A stretch of DNA of 28,371 nt from Actinomycetes bacterium (GCA_023393755.1 JAEXCA010000225.1:1-28371), one strand, 5' to 3'; shown: positions 1 to 9,139, counted from the first letter of the stretch. Numbers and translations: made by a program. The notes: generated by a model from the sequence alone, not told the origin.

Positions 1-1567
<1,567 letters not shown>

Positions 1568-1580
1568 AGGTGTCGGGTCC

Positions 1581-1877
1581 TTACTTGGTGACGACGGCGA
1601 GGATGTCGCGGGCGTTCAGGAGCAGGTACTCCTCGCCGTTGTACTTGACCTCGGTGCCGCCGTACTTGCTGAAGATGACGACATCGCCCTCGGCGACGTC
1701 CAGCGGGACGCGGTTGCCGTTGTCGTCGATCCGCCCGGGGCCGGTGGCCAGGACGCGACCCTCCTGCGGCTTCTCCTTGGCGGTATCCGGGATGACCAGG
1801 CCGGAGGCGGTGGTCTGCTCGGCCTCCAGCGGCTGGACGAGGATGCGATCCTCGAGCGGCTTGATCGTGACTGCCAC
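1581..1877 (-). CDS. groES: 10 kDa co-chaperonin GroES
   Basis: Heptameric lid of the GroEL chamber. The 98-residue product starts VAVTIKPLEDRILVQPLEAE and holds the mobile-loop region around TTASGLVIPDTAKEKPQ and the GDVVIFSKYGGTEVKYNGEEYLLL core, matching full-length GroES. I chose the GTG at 1875-1877 rather than upstream codons because an AAAGGG ribosome site sits 8 bases before it and the family begins at this residue; an open frame continues upstream only as untranslated leader. It is the first gene of the groES-groEL operon, about 110 bases downstream of the likely transcription start, and should be heat-inducible through HrcA. Confidence 0.97.
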   Translation of the reverse strand: MAVTIKPLEDRILVQPLEAEQTTASGLVIPDTAKEKPQEGRVLATGPGRIDDNGNRVPLDVAEGDVVIFSKYGGTEVKYNGEEYLLLNARDILAVVTK

Positions 1878-1962
1878 GTCAAAACCCTTTCGTTCGTGGT
1901 GGGCCATGCGGCCCCGAGTGGTCAGGTACTCGCTTCGGTGTCGTCGCGGTGCCACCTCGGCA

Positions 1963-1989
1963 TTGGCACACTCCAGGGGAGAGTGCTAA
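1963..1989 (-). promoter_or_regulatory. CIRCE-type HrcA operator 1 of groES-groEL
   Basis: Arms TTGGCACAC and GAGTGCTAA are separated by exactly 9 bases. The CIRCE consensus is TTAGCACTC-N9-GAGTGCTAA, so the right arm is perfect and the left arm has two or three changes. It lies just downstream of the predicted -10, where bound HrcA would block transcription. Confidence 0.85.
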
Positions 1990-1995
1990 ACCGAA

Positions 1996-2024
1996 TCTAT
2001 ACCGGTGCTAGCACTCGATCAAGC
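1996..2024 (-). promoter_or_regulatory. Predicted groES promoter
   Basis: Read on the minus strand, a TATAGA -10 hexamer (2001-1996) has GCTTGA (2024-2019) 17 bases upstream as a plausible -35. The -35 falls in the spacer of CIRCE 2 and the -10 lies between the two CIRCE elements, the position expected for tight HrcA repression. Confidence 0.6.
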
Positions 2025-2034
2025 CGAGTGCCAG
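2008..2034 (-). promoter_or_regulatory. CIRCE-type HrcA operator 2 of groES-groEL
   Basis: Arms CTAGCACTC and GAGTGCCAG with a 9-base spacer; a single mismatch breaks arm symmetry and both arms keep the GCACTC/GAGTGC core. It lies 18 bases beyond operator 1 and overlaps the -35. Two tandem CIRCE copies before groES are known from other actinobacteria. Confidence 0.85.
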
Positions 2035-2074
2035 CGAGCCGGGGGATGTCGCCGCTCCGGCGACCACCGCGCGG

Positions 2075-3184
2075 TCAGCGTCCGACGTCGGCGGGGGTAC
2101 CCGGCGGGACGGTTCGGACGTTGGTCGGCCGCCAGCTGTCGCCGCCGCCGGCCTGGGTCATCGCCCAGGCCCCGGCGCCACCGCCGAGGACGACGACCAC
2201 CGCCGCGATGATCACCATCAGCTTCCGCCGCGAACCCTGACCCTGGGCGGCCGGCTGCGGCGGTCCTTGCGGCGCCATGCCCTGCGGGGCCATTGCCGGC
2301 CCGGGTGCCCAGTAGCCCGACGGCGCGAACTGCGCGGAGGGCTGGTAGGGCTGCTGCGGCATCCCCTGGGGCGGCATTCCCTGGGGTGGCATTCCCTGCT
2401 GATGCGGCGTTCCCTGCGGTGGCATTCCCTGCGGCGGATAGCCGGCCGGCGGGAACGGCGCCCGCTGCGGAGCCCCGCCGTACGGCATGGCCTGCGGCGG
2501 TAGCGGCGCGGACGAGGGCATCGGCTGGACGGTCGCCGGCTGCGGCGCCGCGATGCCGTTCGGGCGCGCGTCCGCCGCCTCCCCGATCGGCGGGAAGGCC
2601 TCGACCGTTGCCGGGATGATCTCGGTCGGCTCGGGTTCCACCGGCGGAAGCACCTCGGTCGGCGCCGTCGAAGGAAGCTCCTGGGTCGGTTCGGCCGACG
2701 GTTCCGGCAGCAGGTCCGCGGCGGGCTCCGGCCCGACGACGGCGGGATCCTGTTCCGGCGCCACGTCCGGGCTGGCGACCGGCTCCGGGAGAGTCGGTGG
2801 CTGCACTTCGGCAGCGGCCGGCGGTGTCATCGCCGCCGGGAGGACCGGGGTCTGCTCCGGCGGCCGGGCCGGCTGCGGAGCCTGGTAGCCCGCCGGGGGG
2901 TAGTCGGCTGGTGGGTACGGCGCCCCGGCGAGCATGGCCTGCTGATGCACACCCTGGGGCGGCGGGCCCTGCGGCGCGGGCTGCACCGGGCCGGGATACC
3001 GCGGGGGCACCGGCACGCCACGGGAGGCCAGCCAGCCCAGCAGGTCGGGATAGGCCGCCGGGTGCGCGGCCACCTGGGGCCACAACGCCGGCTGGACGGC
3101 GGCGATCGCGGCGAGTTCGGCGGCCGGCAGCCGGGGATCGTTCAGCGCCGCGCGGGCGTACTCGTAGTTGCTCCAGTCGACCAT
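2075..3184 (-). CDS. Leucine-rich-repeat-variant membrane protein with Pro/Gln-rich linker
   Basis: A 369-residue protein of unknown function. Residues ~10-56 look like the actinobacterial 'variant leucine-rich repeat' domain: DPRLPAAELAAIAA, then PQVAAHPAAYPDLLGWL, the pattern of short helical repeats keyed on A-x-HP-x-x-YP-x-LL-x-WL. A long low-complexity region follows, rich in Pro, Gln, Ala and Glu, with repeated GMPPQ units at ~251-276. A basic SRRKL stretch and one hydrophobic segment (~322-342) end in a short polar tail. The likely topology is a cytoplasmic N-terminal domain and linker, one membrane span and a ~25-residue exterior tail. The start ATG lies 9 bases after the stop of the lipoprotein gene, so the two are probably co-transcribed and may work together at the membrane. 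The domain call is from pattern memory; the role is unknown. Confidence 0.85.
   Translation of the reverse strand: MVDWSNYEYARAALNDPRLPAAELAAIAAVQPALWPQVAAHPAAYPDLLGWLASRGVPVPPRYPGPVQPAPQGPPPQGVHQQAMLAGAPYPPADYPPAGYQAPQPARPPEQTPVLPAAMTPPAAAEVQPPTLPEPVASPDVAPEQDPAVVGPEPAADLLPEPSAEPTQELPSTAPTEVLPPVEPEPTEIIPATVEAFPPIGEAADARPNGIAAPQPATVQPMPSSAPLPPQAMPYGGAPQRAPFPPAGYPPQGMPPQGTPHQQGMPPQGMPPQGMPQQPYQPSAQFAPSGYWAPGPAMAPQGMAPQGPPQPAAQGQGSRRKLMVIIAAVVVVLGGGAGAWAMTQAGGGDSWRPTNVRTVPPGTPADVGR
2357..2434. repeat. 15-base tandem repeat encoding GMPPQ units
   Basis: Five degenerate units of the form GGCATTCCCTGNGGN lie head to tail (one is 18 bases long) inside the linker of the leucine-rich-repeat-variant gene. 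On the coding strand they give repeated GMPPQ or near-GMPPQ motifs. The unit length is a multiple of three, so copy-number change would keep the frame. Confidence 0.75.
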
Positions 3185-3193
3185 GCCGCGGCC

Positions 3194-4627
3194 TCACTCC
3201 TCGTAGGGGTTGTCGGTCGAACCCGAGGGCACCGAACCACTGTCCCCGCCGGACCCGGTCTCGATGCTGACGGTGTAGGTGTAGTTCGCCTTGATGACGA
3301 TCTTCATCGGGCCCGACACCGAGGACGAGGCCTTGAACTCGGTGTACCGGCCGGTCGGGCCGAAGGAGTACTTCTTGCCGTACCAGGTGTCGCCGCTGGA
3401 GTACACCAGCCGGTAGTTCCCCCGGGGCAGACGCAGGCTCAGCGTCTTGCCGGAGCGGATGAAGGCCGACGCCACCTGCTTCTTGGAGTCCCACTTGAAG
3501 AAGGTCACGTGCTTGTCACCGCTGCGGCCGGTCCTGATCGTCACCCGCTGGCCCGACTTGCCCCCGACCAGCAGCTTGGTCCCGGGGCGCTTCTGCTCCT
3601 TCACCACCCGCTTGGCGAGCTCCTCCAGGGCGCCGGCGATCGCGTCCTCACGGACCCGGTCGAGGTCGGCCGGCGCGGTGAACGAACCGGGCTCCGCCTC
3701 CGCCCGGTAGCGGACGGCCTGCGCGGCCAGATTGTCCCTCAGCGAGGCGGTGAGCTGGTACTGGCCCTCGGCGGTGGTGGTGACCTTCACCGTCGCCTGG
3801 GTGGTGGATCGCGGCTGGTCCGCCGGGAGGTCGGTGATCGAATCCATCCTGGATTCGAAGTCGGCCCTGGTGACCTCGCCCCAGATCTTGCCGGTCCCGT
3901 AGGACTCCAGCGCCTTCTGGACCTGGTAGAGGATCGCGTCCCGGGGATCGGGATGGCTGACCGCCACGGTGAACCGTCCGTCTCCGGCAGGTTCGACGCT
4001 CTCCAGGGTCGCCAGGCCCAGGAAGGTGCCGGTGAGCCCGGTCACCGGCGACAGGAAGTCGAGGGCGTGGACCTCCACCATGGCGCGCTGCCACTGCGGG
4101 GTGCGCTCGGCGGCGCTGACGAAGAGTTCGAGGTTGGCCTGCTCGATCGGCTCCGCGAAGAGCCTCAGCGCGGCCTCGTCCACCCGCACGGACGCCGGAC
4201 CGCCGTCCTTCCCGCTGACCGTCACCGGGATGGAGGTCTCGACGTAGCCGACCGCGTCACGGTTGCCCTCCAGCCAGGCCAGCCAGGCGGCCAGCCCGCT
4301 GTCGGCGAGCGCCGCGGCCGCCTCGTCGACCGTCCGGAGTGGTTCGGTGGTGGCGGGCTGGGCATTCACCTCGGCCGTCGCCGTGGTCAGGTCGGGGGCG
4401 AGCACCGGCATCAGCACCGACGTCTGGTCGCCGGCCTTCTCCAGCACCTTCGCCACGTCCGGCGTGAGCACCCCGATCATGAGAGGCGTGGCCCGCGTCG
4501 CCGTGTCCGCGATCTCCTGCTCGACCACCGGCACCCGGCTGTCGGCGGAGCAGCCGGCCAGCGTGATGACCAGTGCCGTGGCGACACCGATCAGCCCGAA
4601 CCGTCTCACCCTGCCCGAACGGCGCAT
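3194..4627 (-). CDS. Putative lipoprotein with C-terminal beta domain, function unknown
   Basis: 477 residues. A basic N-terminus and hydrophobic stretch end in the lipobox LAGC, with Cys26 as the expected lipidation site, so it should be anchored to the outer face of the membrane. The middle (~60-340) has no fold I recognise. Around residues ~380-450 there is a compact domain with FFKWDSKKQVASAFIRSG, then LRLPRGNYRLVYSSGDTWYG and KKYSFGPTGRYTEF. This G-x-Y-x-L-x-Y-SGDTWYG-x-x-YxFG pattern recurs in many bacterial exported or membrane-tethered proteins as a small beta-sandwich of unknown function. The ATG at 4625-4627 is preceded by GAGGAG at good spacing. It is the first gene of a two-gene unit with the leucine-rich-repeat-variant protein. 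The acidic, Ser/Gly-rich C-terminus ends NPYEE. Confidence 0.85.
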   Translation of the reverse strand: MRRSGRVRRFGLIGVATALVITLAGCSADSRVPVVEQEIADTATRATPLMIGVLTPDVAKVLEKAGDQTSVLMPVLAPDLTTATAEVNAQPATTEPLRTVDEAAAALADSGLAAWLAWLEGNRDAVGYVETSIPVTVSGKDGGPASVRVDEAALRLFAEPIEQANLELFVSAAERTPQWQRAMVEVHALDFLSPVTGLTGTFLGLATLESVEPAGDGRFTVAVSHPDPRDAILYQVQKALESYGTGKIWGEVTRADFESRMDSITDLPADQPRSTTQATVKVTTTAEGQYQLTASLRDNLAAQAVRYRAEAEPGSFTAPADLDRVREDAIAGALEELAKRVVKEQKRPGTKLLVGGKSGQRVTIRTGRSGDKHVTFFKWDSKKQVASAFIRSGKTLSLRLPRGNYRLVYSSGDTWYGKKYSFGPTGRYTEFKASSSVSGPMKIVIKANYTYTVSIETGSGGDSGSVPSGSTDNPYEE

Positions 4628-4661
4628 AGTGACTCCTCTTCCGATGCCCGCGGTTGCCCAC

Positions 4662-4689
4662 AAGCTACTCCAGTGTCGGCCCCTGTCAC
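4662..4689 (-). promoter_or_regulatory. Candidate promoter of the lipoprotein gene
   Basis: On the minus strand GTGACA (4689-4684) and TAGCTT (4667-4662) are separated by 16 bases, upstream of the GAGGAG ribosome site. The fit is moderate and based on consensus only. Confidence 0.4.
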
Positions 4690-4749
4690 CCTGATCGTGC
4701 CAGCCGCCAGGGCCACCGTGGGCACTGCCCGGCGGACGGGACGGCTGGC

Positions 4750-4755
4750 TACAAT
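4750..4755 (+). promoter_or_regulatory. -10 element of a leaderless GH13 transcript
   Basis: TACAAT lies 7 bases before the ATG of the GH13 gene, so transcription should begin at or next to the start codon. No Shine-Dalgarno sequence is present between them. No convincing -35 was seen. Confidence 0.6.
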
Positions 4756-4762
4756 CTCGTGG

Positions 4763-5980
4763 ATGCCGAACGAATGGTCCGCGAGTGTGATCTGGTGGCA
4801 CGTCTATCCGCTCGGTTTCGTCGACGCCGAACGCAATGCCGTCACCGAGGTGAGCCACCGTCTGCCGAAGCTGCTGAACTGGCTGGACTACGTGATCGAG
4901 CTGGGTGCGAACGGGTTGCTGCTGGCGCCGGTCTTCGCCGCCGGGTCCCACGGCTACGACACCCTCGACCACTATCGGATCGATCCCCGGCTGGGCGACG
5001 CGGCCGACTTCGACGAGTTGGTCCTCCAGGCCCGCGCCCGGGGCATCCGGATCTGCCTCGACGGCGTGTTCAACCACCTGGCCCGTGACCACGAGATCGT
5101 CCGGCGGGCGATCGCGGCCGGCCCGGGCACCCCCGAGGGCGACTGGATCAAGTGGTCGCCGGAGGGCTACCCGTGGAACTTCGAGGGGCATCCCCGCCTG
5201 GTGGAGTTGGACCTCGGCAATCCGGTGGTGGCCGGGTACGTCGGCGATGTGATGATCCACTGGCTCGACCGGGGAGCGGACGCCTGGCGGCTGGACGCCG
5301 CCTACTCGGCCGGCGCGGCGGCCTGGCGTCCGATCATCGACCGGGTGCGGGCGGCGCATCCCGAGGTCTGGATCCTGGGCGAGCTGATCCACGGCCCCTT
5401 CGACGAGTTCGTCGCCGAGGCGGGGATCGACTCGATCACCCAGTACGAACTGTGGCACCTGACCTGGACGGCGCTGAAGGACCGCAACTTCTTCGCCCTG
5501 GACTGGGCACTGCAGCACCACCGCGAGTTCGTGAAGCAGTTCCGGCCGCAGACCTTCCTGAGCAACCACGACGTCACCCGGATCGCCACCCAGCTGGAGG
5601 ATCCGCGGCACGTCAGGCTCGCCGTGGTGCTGCTGATGCTGCTGCCCGGGGTGCCCTCGATCTACGCCGGCGACGAGCAGGGCTTCACCGGCGAGAAGCA
5701 GGAACACGCCGCGGGCGACGACGCGGTCCGGCCGCCCTTCCCCGACTCGCCCGACGGGCTGCTGCCGTTCGGTGCCGACCTGCACGACCACTACCGGGCG
5801 ATGATCGCGCTGCGCCGCCGGCACCCCTGGCTGGTCGACGCCGACGTCACCACCTCGGCGGTGTCGAACACCTCGATCACCATCCACCTGGCCGGGCCCG
5901 ACCAGCGCCTGGAGCTGCGGCTGAACATCTCCGACGAGCCGGTGGACGGCGTCCCGCCCCACTCCTGGCAGCTGTCCTGA
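4763..5980 (+). CDS. GH13 alpha-amylase family enzyme
   Basis: A 405-residue cytoplasmic glycoside hydrolase or transglycosidase of family GH13 (no signal peptide). The (beta/alpha)8 barrel signatures are in order: WWHVYPLGF at the start, DGVFNH (region I), DAWRLDAAY with nucleophile D178 (region II), WILGELIHG with acid/base E207 (region III) and FLSNHDVTRI with D270 (region IV). PGVPSIYAGDEQG is the usual loop after region IV. The barrel B-domain is very short and the C-terminal beta domain is reduced, so the protein is shorter than typical amylases (450-550). Exact substrate (maltooligosaccharide, trehalose-linked or other alpha-glucan) cannot be read from sequence. It stands alone on the plus strand between minus-strand neighbours and has its own leaderless promoter. 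Confidence 0.93.
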   Translation: MPNEWSASVIWWHVYPLGFVDAERNAVTEVSHRLPKLLNWLDYVIELGANGLLLAPVFAAGSHGYDTLDHYRIDPRLGDAADFDELVLQARARGIRICLDGVFNHLARDHEIVRRAIAAGPGTPEGDWIKWSPEGYPWNFEGHPRLVELDLGNPVVAGYVGDVMIHWLDRGADAWRLDAAYSAGAAAWRPIIDRVRAAHPEVWILGELIHGPFDEFVAEAGIDSITQYELWHLTWTALKDRNFFALDWALQHHREFVKQFRPQTFLSNHDVTRIATQLEDPRHVRLAVVLLMLLPGVPSIYAGDEQGFTGEKQEHAAGDDAVRPPFPDSPDGLLPFGADLHDHYRAMIALRRRHPWLVDADVTTSAVSNTSITIHLAGPDQRLELRLNISDEPVDGVPPHSWQLS

Positions 5981-5996
5981 GCGACCCTGAGGTCGC
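5981..5996 (+). terminator. Stem-loop directly after the GH13 stop codon
   Basis: GCGACC-CTGA-GGTCGC forms a perfect 6-bp stem immediately after the TGA. There is no U-tract, as is common in high-GC actinobacteria. A second perfect hairpin, GGACGCC-TGC-GGCGTCC, follows at 6012-6028. Either could end transcription from both converging genes. Confidence 0.5.
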
Positions 5997-6098
5997 GGGT
6001 GGCGCGGGTCGGGACGCCTGCGGCGTCCAGGCTTCCTCCTCGGTGAGGGTGAACAGGCTCACGCCGCGCTCGCGTCGTCGCCTCCGAAGGGTCGCCGG

Positions 6099-6139
6099 GG
6101 CTTCGGGACTCGGCCCTGCGGGCCGACCTCAGCCGCCGA
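6099..6139. repeat. Dispersed hairpin repeat, copy in the GH13/methyltransferase gap
   Basis: A conserved box GGCTTCGGGACT is followed by the hairpin CGGCCC-TGC-GGGCCG and a second conserved box ACCTCAGCC. The same two boxes flank different hairpins at 9755-9798 and 11703-11743. The rest of the 180-base convergent gap (5997-6098) holds further short inverted repeats and no gene that I can support. Confidence 0.6.
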
Positions 6140-6160
6140 TGCCACCACCACGCGCCCTGA

Positions 6161-7348
6161 TCAGCGTTCCTCAGCCCCTGGGTCGCGGAGCCTGCGGGCG
6201 ATCAGGGCGCGGGCACCGTCGGGGGTCGGGGTCAGAATCACCGTCGCGGAGCGGGGGCCGGCGAGCTTCAGCCGCCGGCGCAGCGCGGCGGGATCGAGAT
6301 CCAGGCCGCGGACCTTGATCTCCAGGGCGCCGATGGCGGCCTCGCGCACCCAGCCGCGCAACGTCCGTTCGTCGTGCGGGAGCACCCGTTCGATCTCGAA
6401 TCCGGTGGCCAGCGGCGTCTCCACCAGGTTGTCGGTGGTCAGATAGGCGATGCCGGGGGCCAGCAGCCGGCCATCGAGCCGCTCGGCCAGGGCCGGGATG
6501 CCGCCGGCGCGGATCACCGCCGGGTCGGGCTCGTGGAGATAGCGACCCACCGCCCCGATCCTGGGGGCCGGGCGTTGCTCGACCGGCCACTCGATGCCGT
6601 CCGGCAGCAGGACGACCGCCCGCGAACCGGGCGTCCAGTCCGGTTGGCCCGACCACAGCCCGGCCTCCACCAGATCGCCGCGGTCGCTCACCCAGGCGGC
6701 CGCCAGCGCCTCCGGCAGGTCGGCGTGCGCGATTCCCGGACCGGCCTTGAGGCAGCCGACCCGATCGGCCAGCCTGCCGACCGCCCACTCCCAGGACGGG
6801 CTGACGTCCGCCACCCGCCAGGTACGGCCGCGGGCGGTGCGCCGGGCGGGGTCGAGGAAGACCGCATCGCCGGGACCGGTCAGACGATCGGCCAGCCCCA
6901 CCGCGTCGCCGGTGACCACCCGGCCGCGGTCGGCCAGGTTCGCCTGAGCGAGGACGGCGGTGGCGGGGTCGCGTTCGACCGCCACCACCTCCAGCCCGGC
7001 GTCGGCGAAGGCCAGCGCGTCCGCGCCGATCCCGCAACCCAGGTCGATCACGCGCTCCGCACCGGCGGCGGCGAAGCGGCCGGCCCGCCAGGCGGCGACC
7101 CCGGCGCGGGTCGCCTGCTCCAGTCCGTCCGAGGTGAAGAACAGTTCCCCGGAACGTTCGCCGAACTTGGCCACCGCCCGGCGCCTGAGTTCCACCTGCC
7201 GGGTGACCGCCGCCGCCTGTTCGGGCGTCCAGCGACGCCGCAGTGCCCGCGCGGCCGCCAGCGAGGAGGGATCGGGCCAGCCGGCCGCCTCCGCCAGCGC
7301 CTCGGCGCCACCGGGGCCGACCAGCCAGCGCGCCAGCGACTCATCCAC
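6161..7348 (-). CDS. Class I SAM-dependent methyltransferase with THUMP-like C-terminal domain
   Basis: 395 residues. The SAM-binding motif I is VIDLGCGIGADALAFA (~100-115), the acidic end of strand 2 is VAVERDP (~122-128), and DAVFLDPARR (~161-170) resembles the substrate-proximal motif IV. The N-terminal helical region (1-95) and the C-terminal ~80 residues (FEIERVLPHDERTL, then GALEIKVRGLDLDP) match actinobacterial methyltransferases annotated as carrying a THUMP-like domain, which suggests RNA as substrate; this is inference from family pattern. The ATG at 7346-7348 is preceded by a TACAGT -10-like hexamer 11-12 bases upstream, so the leader is very short. It converges on the GH13 gene and diverges from the small membrane protein. 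Confidence 0.88.
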   Translation of the reverse strand: MDESLARWLVGPGGAEALAEAAGWPDPSSLAAARALRRRWTPEQAAAVTRQVELRRRAVAKFGERSGELFFTSDGLEQATRAGVAAWRAGRFAAAGAERVIDLGCGIGADALAFADAGLEVVAVERDPATAVLAQANLADRGRVVTGDAVGLADRLTGPGDAVFLDPARRTARGRTWRVADVSPSWEWAVGRLADRVGCLKAGPGIAHADLPEALAAAWVSDRGDLVEAGLWSGQPDWTPGSRAVVLLPDGIEWPVEQRPAPRIGAVGRYLHEPDPAVIRAGGIPALAERLDGRLLAPGIAYLTTDNLVETPLATGFEIERVLPHDERTLRGWVREAAIGALEIKVRGLDLDPAALRRRLKLAGPRSATVILTPTPDGARALIARRLRDPGAEER

Positions 7349-7461
7349 GGCGGTGACTGTACGCCGCCCGTCCGGCCGGCGCCCACCCGAGCGCGACCGG
7401 GTGGGAGTGTTCTTCGCCCGGGCGGGACGGGTCGCTCCTGGGGGAGCGGGAGGTCCGTGAC

Positions 7462-7467
7462 TAGGAT
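7462..7467 (+). promoter_or_regulatory. -10 element of the small membrane-protein gene
   Basis: TAGGAT lies 6 bases before ATG 7474 with no ribosome site between, which fits a leaderless start. The AGGA within the same hexamer could instead serve as a ribosome site, so the call is ambiguous. Confidence 0.4.
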
Positions 7468-7473
7468 GTGCCC

Positions 7474-7746
7474 ATGCGGATCGTCTCCCTCGTCACCATG
7501 TGGTTCGGCATCCTCGTCGCCATCGCCGGCATCGGAGTCGCGATCTGGGGTGGCTGGATCGCCTACTGGCACTACGCCGCGCTCTCCACGGGTCGCAGCG
7601 CACAGTTCGACAACCCGCTGGTTCAGCTCGCCTCCGGTGGCGCCGGGCTGCTGCTCGGCGGCTTCCTGGCCGGGCTCGGGCTGGGGATGGGCAGCAAGCA
7701 CACCAAGGCCGAGCCCAGGCCGACCGGCCCAGAGCCGACCGTCTGA
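7474..7746 (+). CDS. Small two-helix membrane protein, unknown function
   Basis: 90 residues from the ATG at 7474; a GTG two codons upstream (7468) is an alternative. Two hydrophobic segments are clear: roughly residues 5-27 (VTMWFGILVAIAGIGVAIWG) and 48-70 (LASGGAGLLLGGFLAGLGLG, with small-residue packing). A charged, Pro-rich tail (KHTKAEPRPTGPEPTV) follows. A hairpin topology with both ends in the cytoplasm is likely. No family is recognised. It stands alone, convergent with the DUF4038 gene, with a hairpin between them. Confidence 0.75.
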   Translation: MRIVSLVTMWFGILVAIAGIGVAIWGGWIAYWHYAALSTGRSAQFDNPLVQLASGGAGLLLGGFLAGLGLGMGSKHTKAEPRPTGPEPTV

Positions 7747-7754
7747 CGCGCCTC

Positions 7755-7785
7755 CGACCCGCTCGGGACCACGGTCGGCGGGTCG
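7755..7785. terminator. Bidirectional terminator-like hairpin
   Basis: Arms CGACCCGC and GCGGGTCG (8 bp, perfect) enclose a 15-base loop in the 54-base gap between two converging genes. It lacks a U-tract. Position and symmetry suggest it serves both strands. Confidence 0.55.
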
Positions 7786-7800
7786 CCTCAGCCCTGCCGG

Positions 7801-9090
7801 TCAGCCTGCTTGGATCGGGTCGCGCTCCGCGACCACCAGCGCGTCCTGCCGCGCCCCCGACGGACGGACCACCGTGCCGCCGTCCACCTGCTCCAACTCG
7901 GGGACGAACGGTGACCGCTCGGCGAGATCCCAGGCGGTGATCCGGTAGCGGGTCAGGTCGGCGGCCACGCGGAGCCGCCGGCCGTAGGGCAGATAGAGCG
8001 CCAGGAGCGAACCGTCCGGCGCGGCCCCGCCTCGGAACCCGGCGTCGGGCGGCTCCGGCAGCAGGTGCTGTGCCTCCCGCAACCGGTGGAGCCGATGGGC
8101 GGCCAGCAGGTGGCCGAGCAGCGCCACGTCCCGGACCCCGGGAAAGCTCATCGCCTCCACCCAGGTCGCGGGTTCCAGGGAGTCGCCGTCGTGCAGGAAC
8201 CGGCCGTCGGTGGTGGCCCACATCCACACCCCGTGCGCCGCATAGCCCATCCCGGCTCCGGCACCGGCCAGTACGCTCGCCCATTCCGCGCAGCGCAGTT
8301 CAGCCGGCCCCCACCGTCCGGAGCCGTTGATCATGCCGTGCCACTCGTAGGGTGGCTCGACATTGACCACCGGCCGGCGGGGCTGGCGGGCGGAGAGCGC
8401 CATCGCCTGCTCCCAGGCGGAGGACTGCAGGTCCACGTTGTGTCCGGACTGGTAGAGGTGGAAGTCGAGCCGATCGAGCAGCTCCGCCGGGGTGTAGGGG
8501 TTGGGCGCGGCGTGGGTGGTGATCAGGGTGCCGGGGGCGCGCTCCCGCAGGATGTCGATCACCTCGTGGTACAGCTGGTTGGCCGCCGGCGAGTCGTAGC
8601 CGTCGTCGCCGCCGATCGCGAAGACCGGCTCCAGCGGCTCGAAGGTGTCGGCCACCCGGGCGACGTGCCGGCGCAGCACCGGCGGCGGCATCACCACCGA
8701 CGGGGGGACCCGGGACGCCCACGTCCCCGGCAGGTAGTTGGTCCAGGTGACCGCCAGGATCACCTCCAGCCGGTACTCCGACCGGGCGATCTCGACGAAC
8801 CGGCGGGCGGTCTCGAAGTAGCCGTCGTCCGGCTGCTCCCAGTCGAAGCCGCCGTCGGTCAGCCGGCGGTACGGGTAGCGGCTCCGTCGTCCTTCGATCC
8901 GGTCGTGGACGATCGGCAGCACGGTCAGGATCACCGCCGTGAACCCCTGGCGGCGGCGCAGCGACAGGTAGATCCGCCAGTCCTCCTCGGTGGCGTCACT
9001 CAGCGCCGCCCACGCGGTGTCGATCAGCAGCGGCAGGAAGACGCCGTCGCGTTCCAGATGGGTACCGGAAGCGGACACGGTCAGTGCCAT
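7801..9090 (-). CDS. DUF4038 / apiosidase-like putative glycoside hydrolase
   Basis: 429 residues, no signal peptide. The N-terminus GVFLPLLIDTAWAALSDATEEDW, followed by LRRRQGFTAVILTVLP, matches the DUF4038 (apiosidase-like, GH140-related) TIM barrel in which a short beta lead-in precedes the DTAW motif. Later segments RYRLEVI-like strand, FAIGGDDGYD, HLYQSGH and VNVEPPYEWHG have the acidic and aromatic residues expected at barrel strand ends; E in VNVEPPYE is a candidate catalytic acid. The C-terminal ~100 residues resemble the beta domain found after this barrel. The start at 9090 is set by AAGGAG seven bases upstream; an in-frame codon at 9120 lacks a ribosome site. A LacI-type operator at its promoter suggests sugar-inducible expression. 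Substrate is unknown. Confidence 0.8.
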   Translation of the reverse strand: MALTVSASGTHLERDGVFLPLLIDTAWAALSDATEEDWRIYLSLRRRQGFTAVILTVLPIVHDRIEGRRSRYPYRRLTDGGFDWEQPDDGYFETARRFVEIARSEYRLEVILAVTWTNYLPGTWASRVPPSVVMPPPVLRRHVARVADTFEPLEPVFAIGGDDGYDSPAANQLYHEVIDILRERAPGTLITTHAAPNPYTPAELLDRLDFHLYQSGHNVDLQSSAWEQAMALSARQPRRPVVNVEPPYEWHGMINGSGRWGPAELRCAEWASVLAGAGAGMGYAAHGVWMWATTDGRFLHDGDSLEPATWVEAMSFPGVRDVALLGHLLAAHRLHRLREAQHLLPEPPDAGFRGGAAPDGSLLALYLPYGRRLRVAADLTRYRITAWDLAERSPFVPELEQVDGGTVVRPSGARQDALVVAERDPIQAG

Positions 9091-9126
9091 GGACAACTCC
9101 TTCGTCGACGGCCGACCCAACCGGGC

Positions 9127-9138
9127 TGAACCGGTTCA
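9127..9138 (-). promoter_or_regulatory. LacI-family-type operator of the DUF4038 gene
   Basis: TGAACCGGTTCA is a perfect 12-base palindrome with the central CG typical of LacI/GalR operators. It begins directly after the -10 hexamer and covers the expected transcription start, the classic repression position. No LacI-type regulator is encoded in the window. Confidence 0.7.
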
Positions 9139-9139
9139 C

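Noticed and set aside
2945..4762. Very long plus-strand open frame running into the GH13 gene
   Set aside because: The part before 4763 is antisense to the lipoprotein and leucine-rich-repeat-variant genes; only the GH13 part has family motifs.
7468..7746. GTG 7468 as the start of the small membrane protein
   Set aside because: The ATG two codons later is equally placed for the -10 hexamer and better as a start codon; the difference is only two residues.
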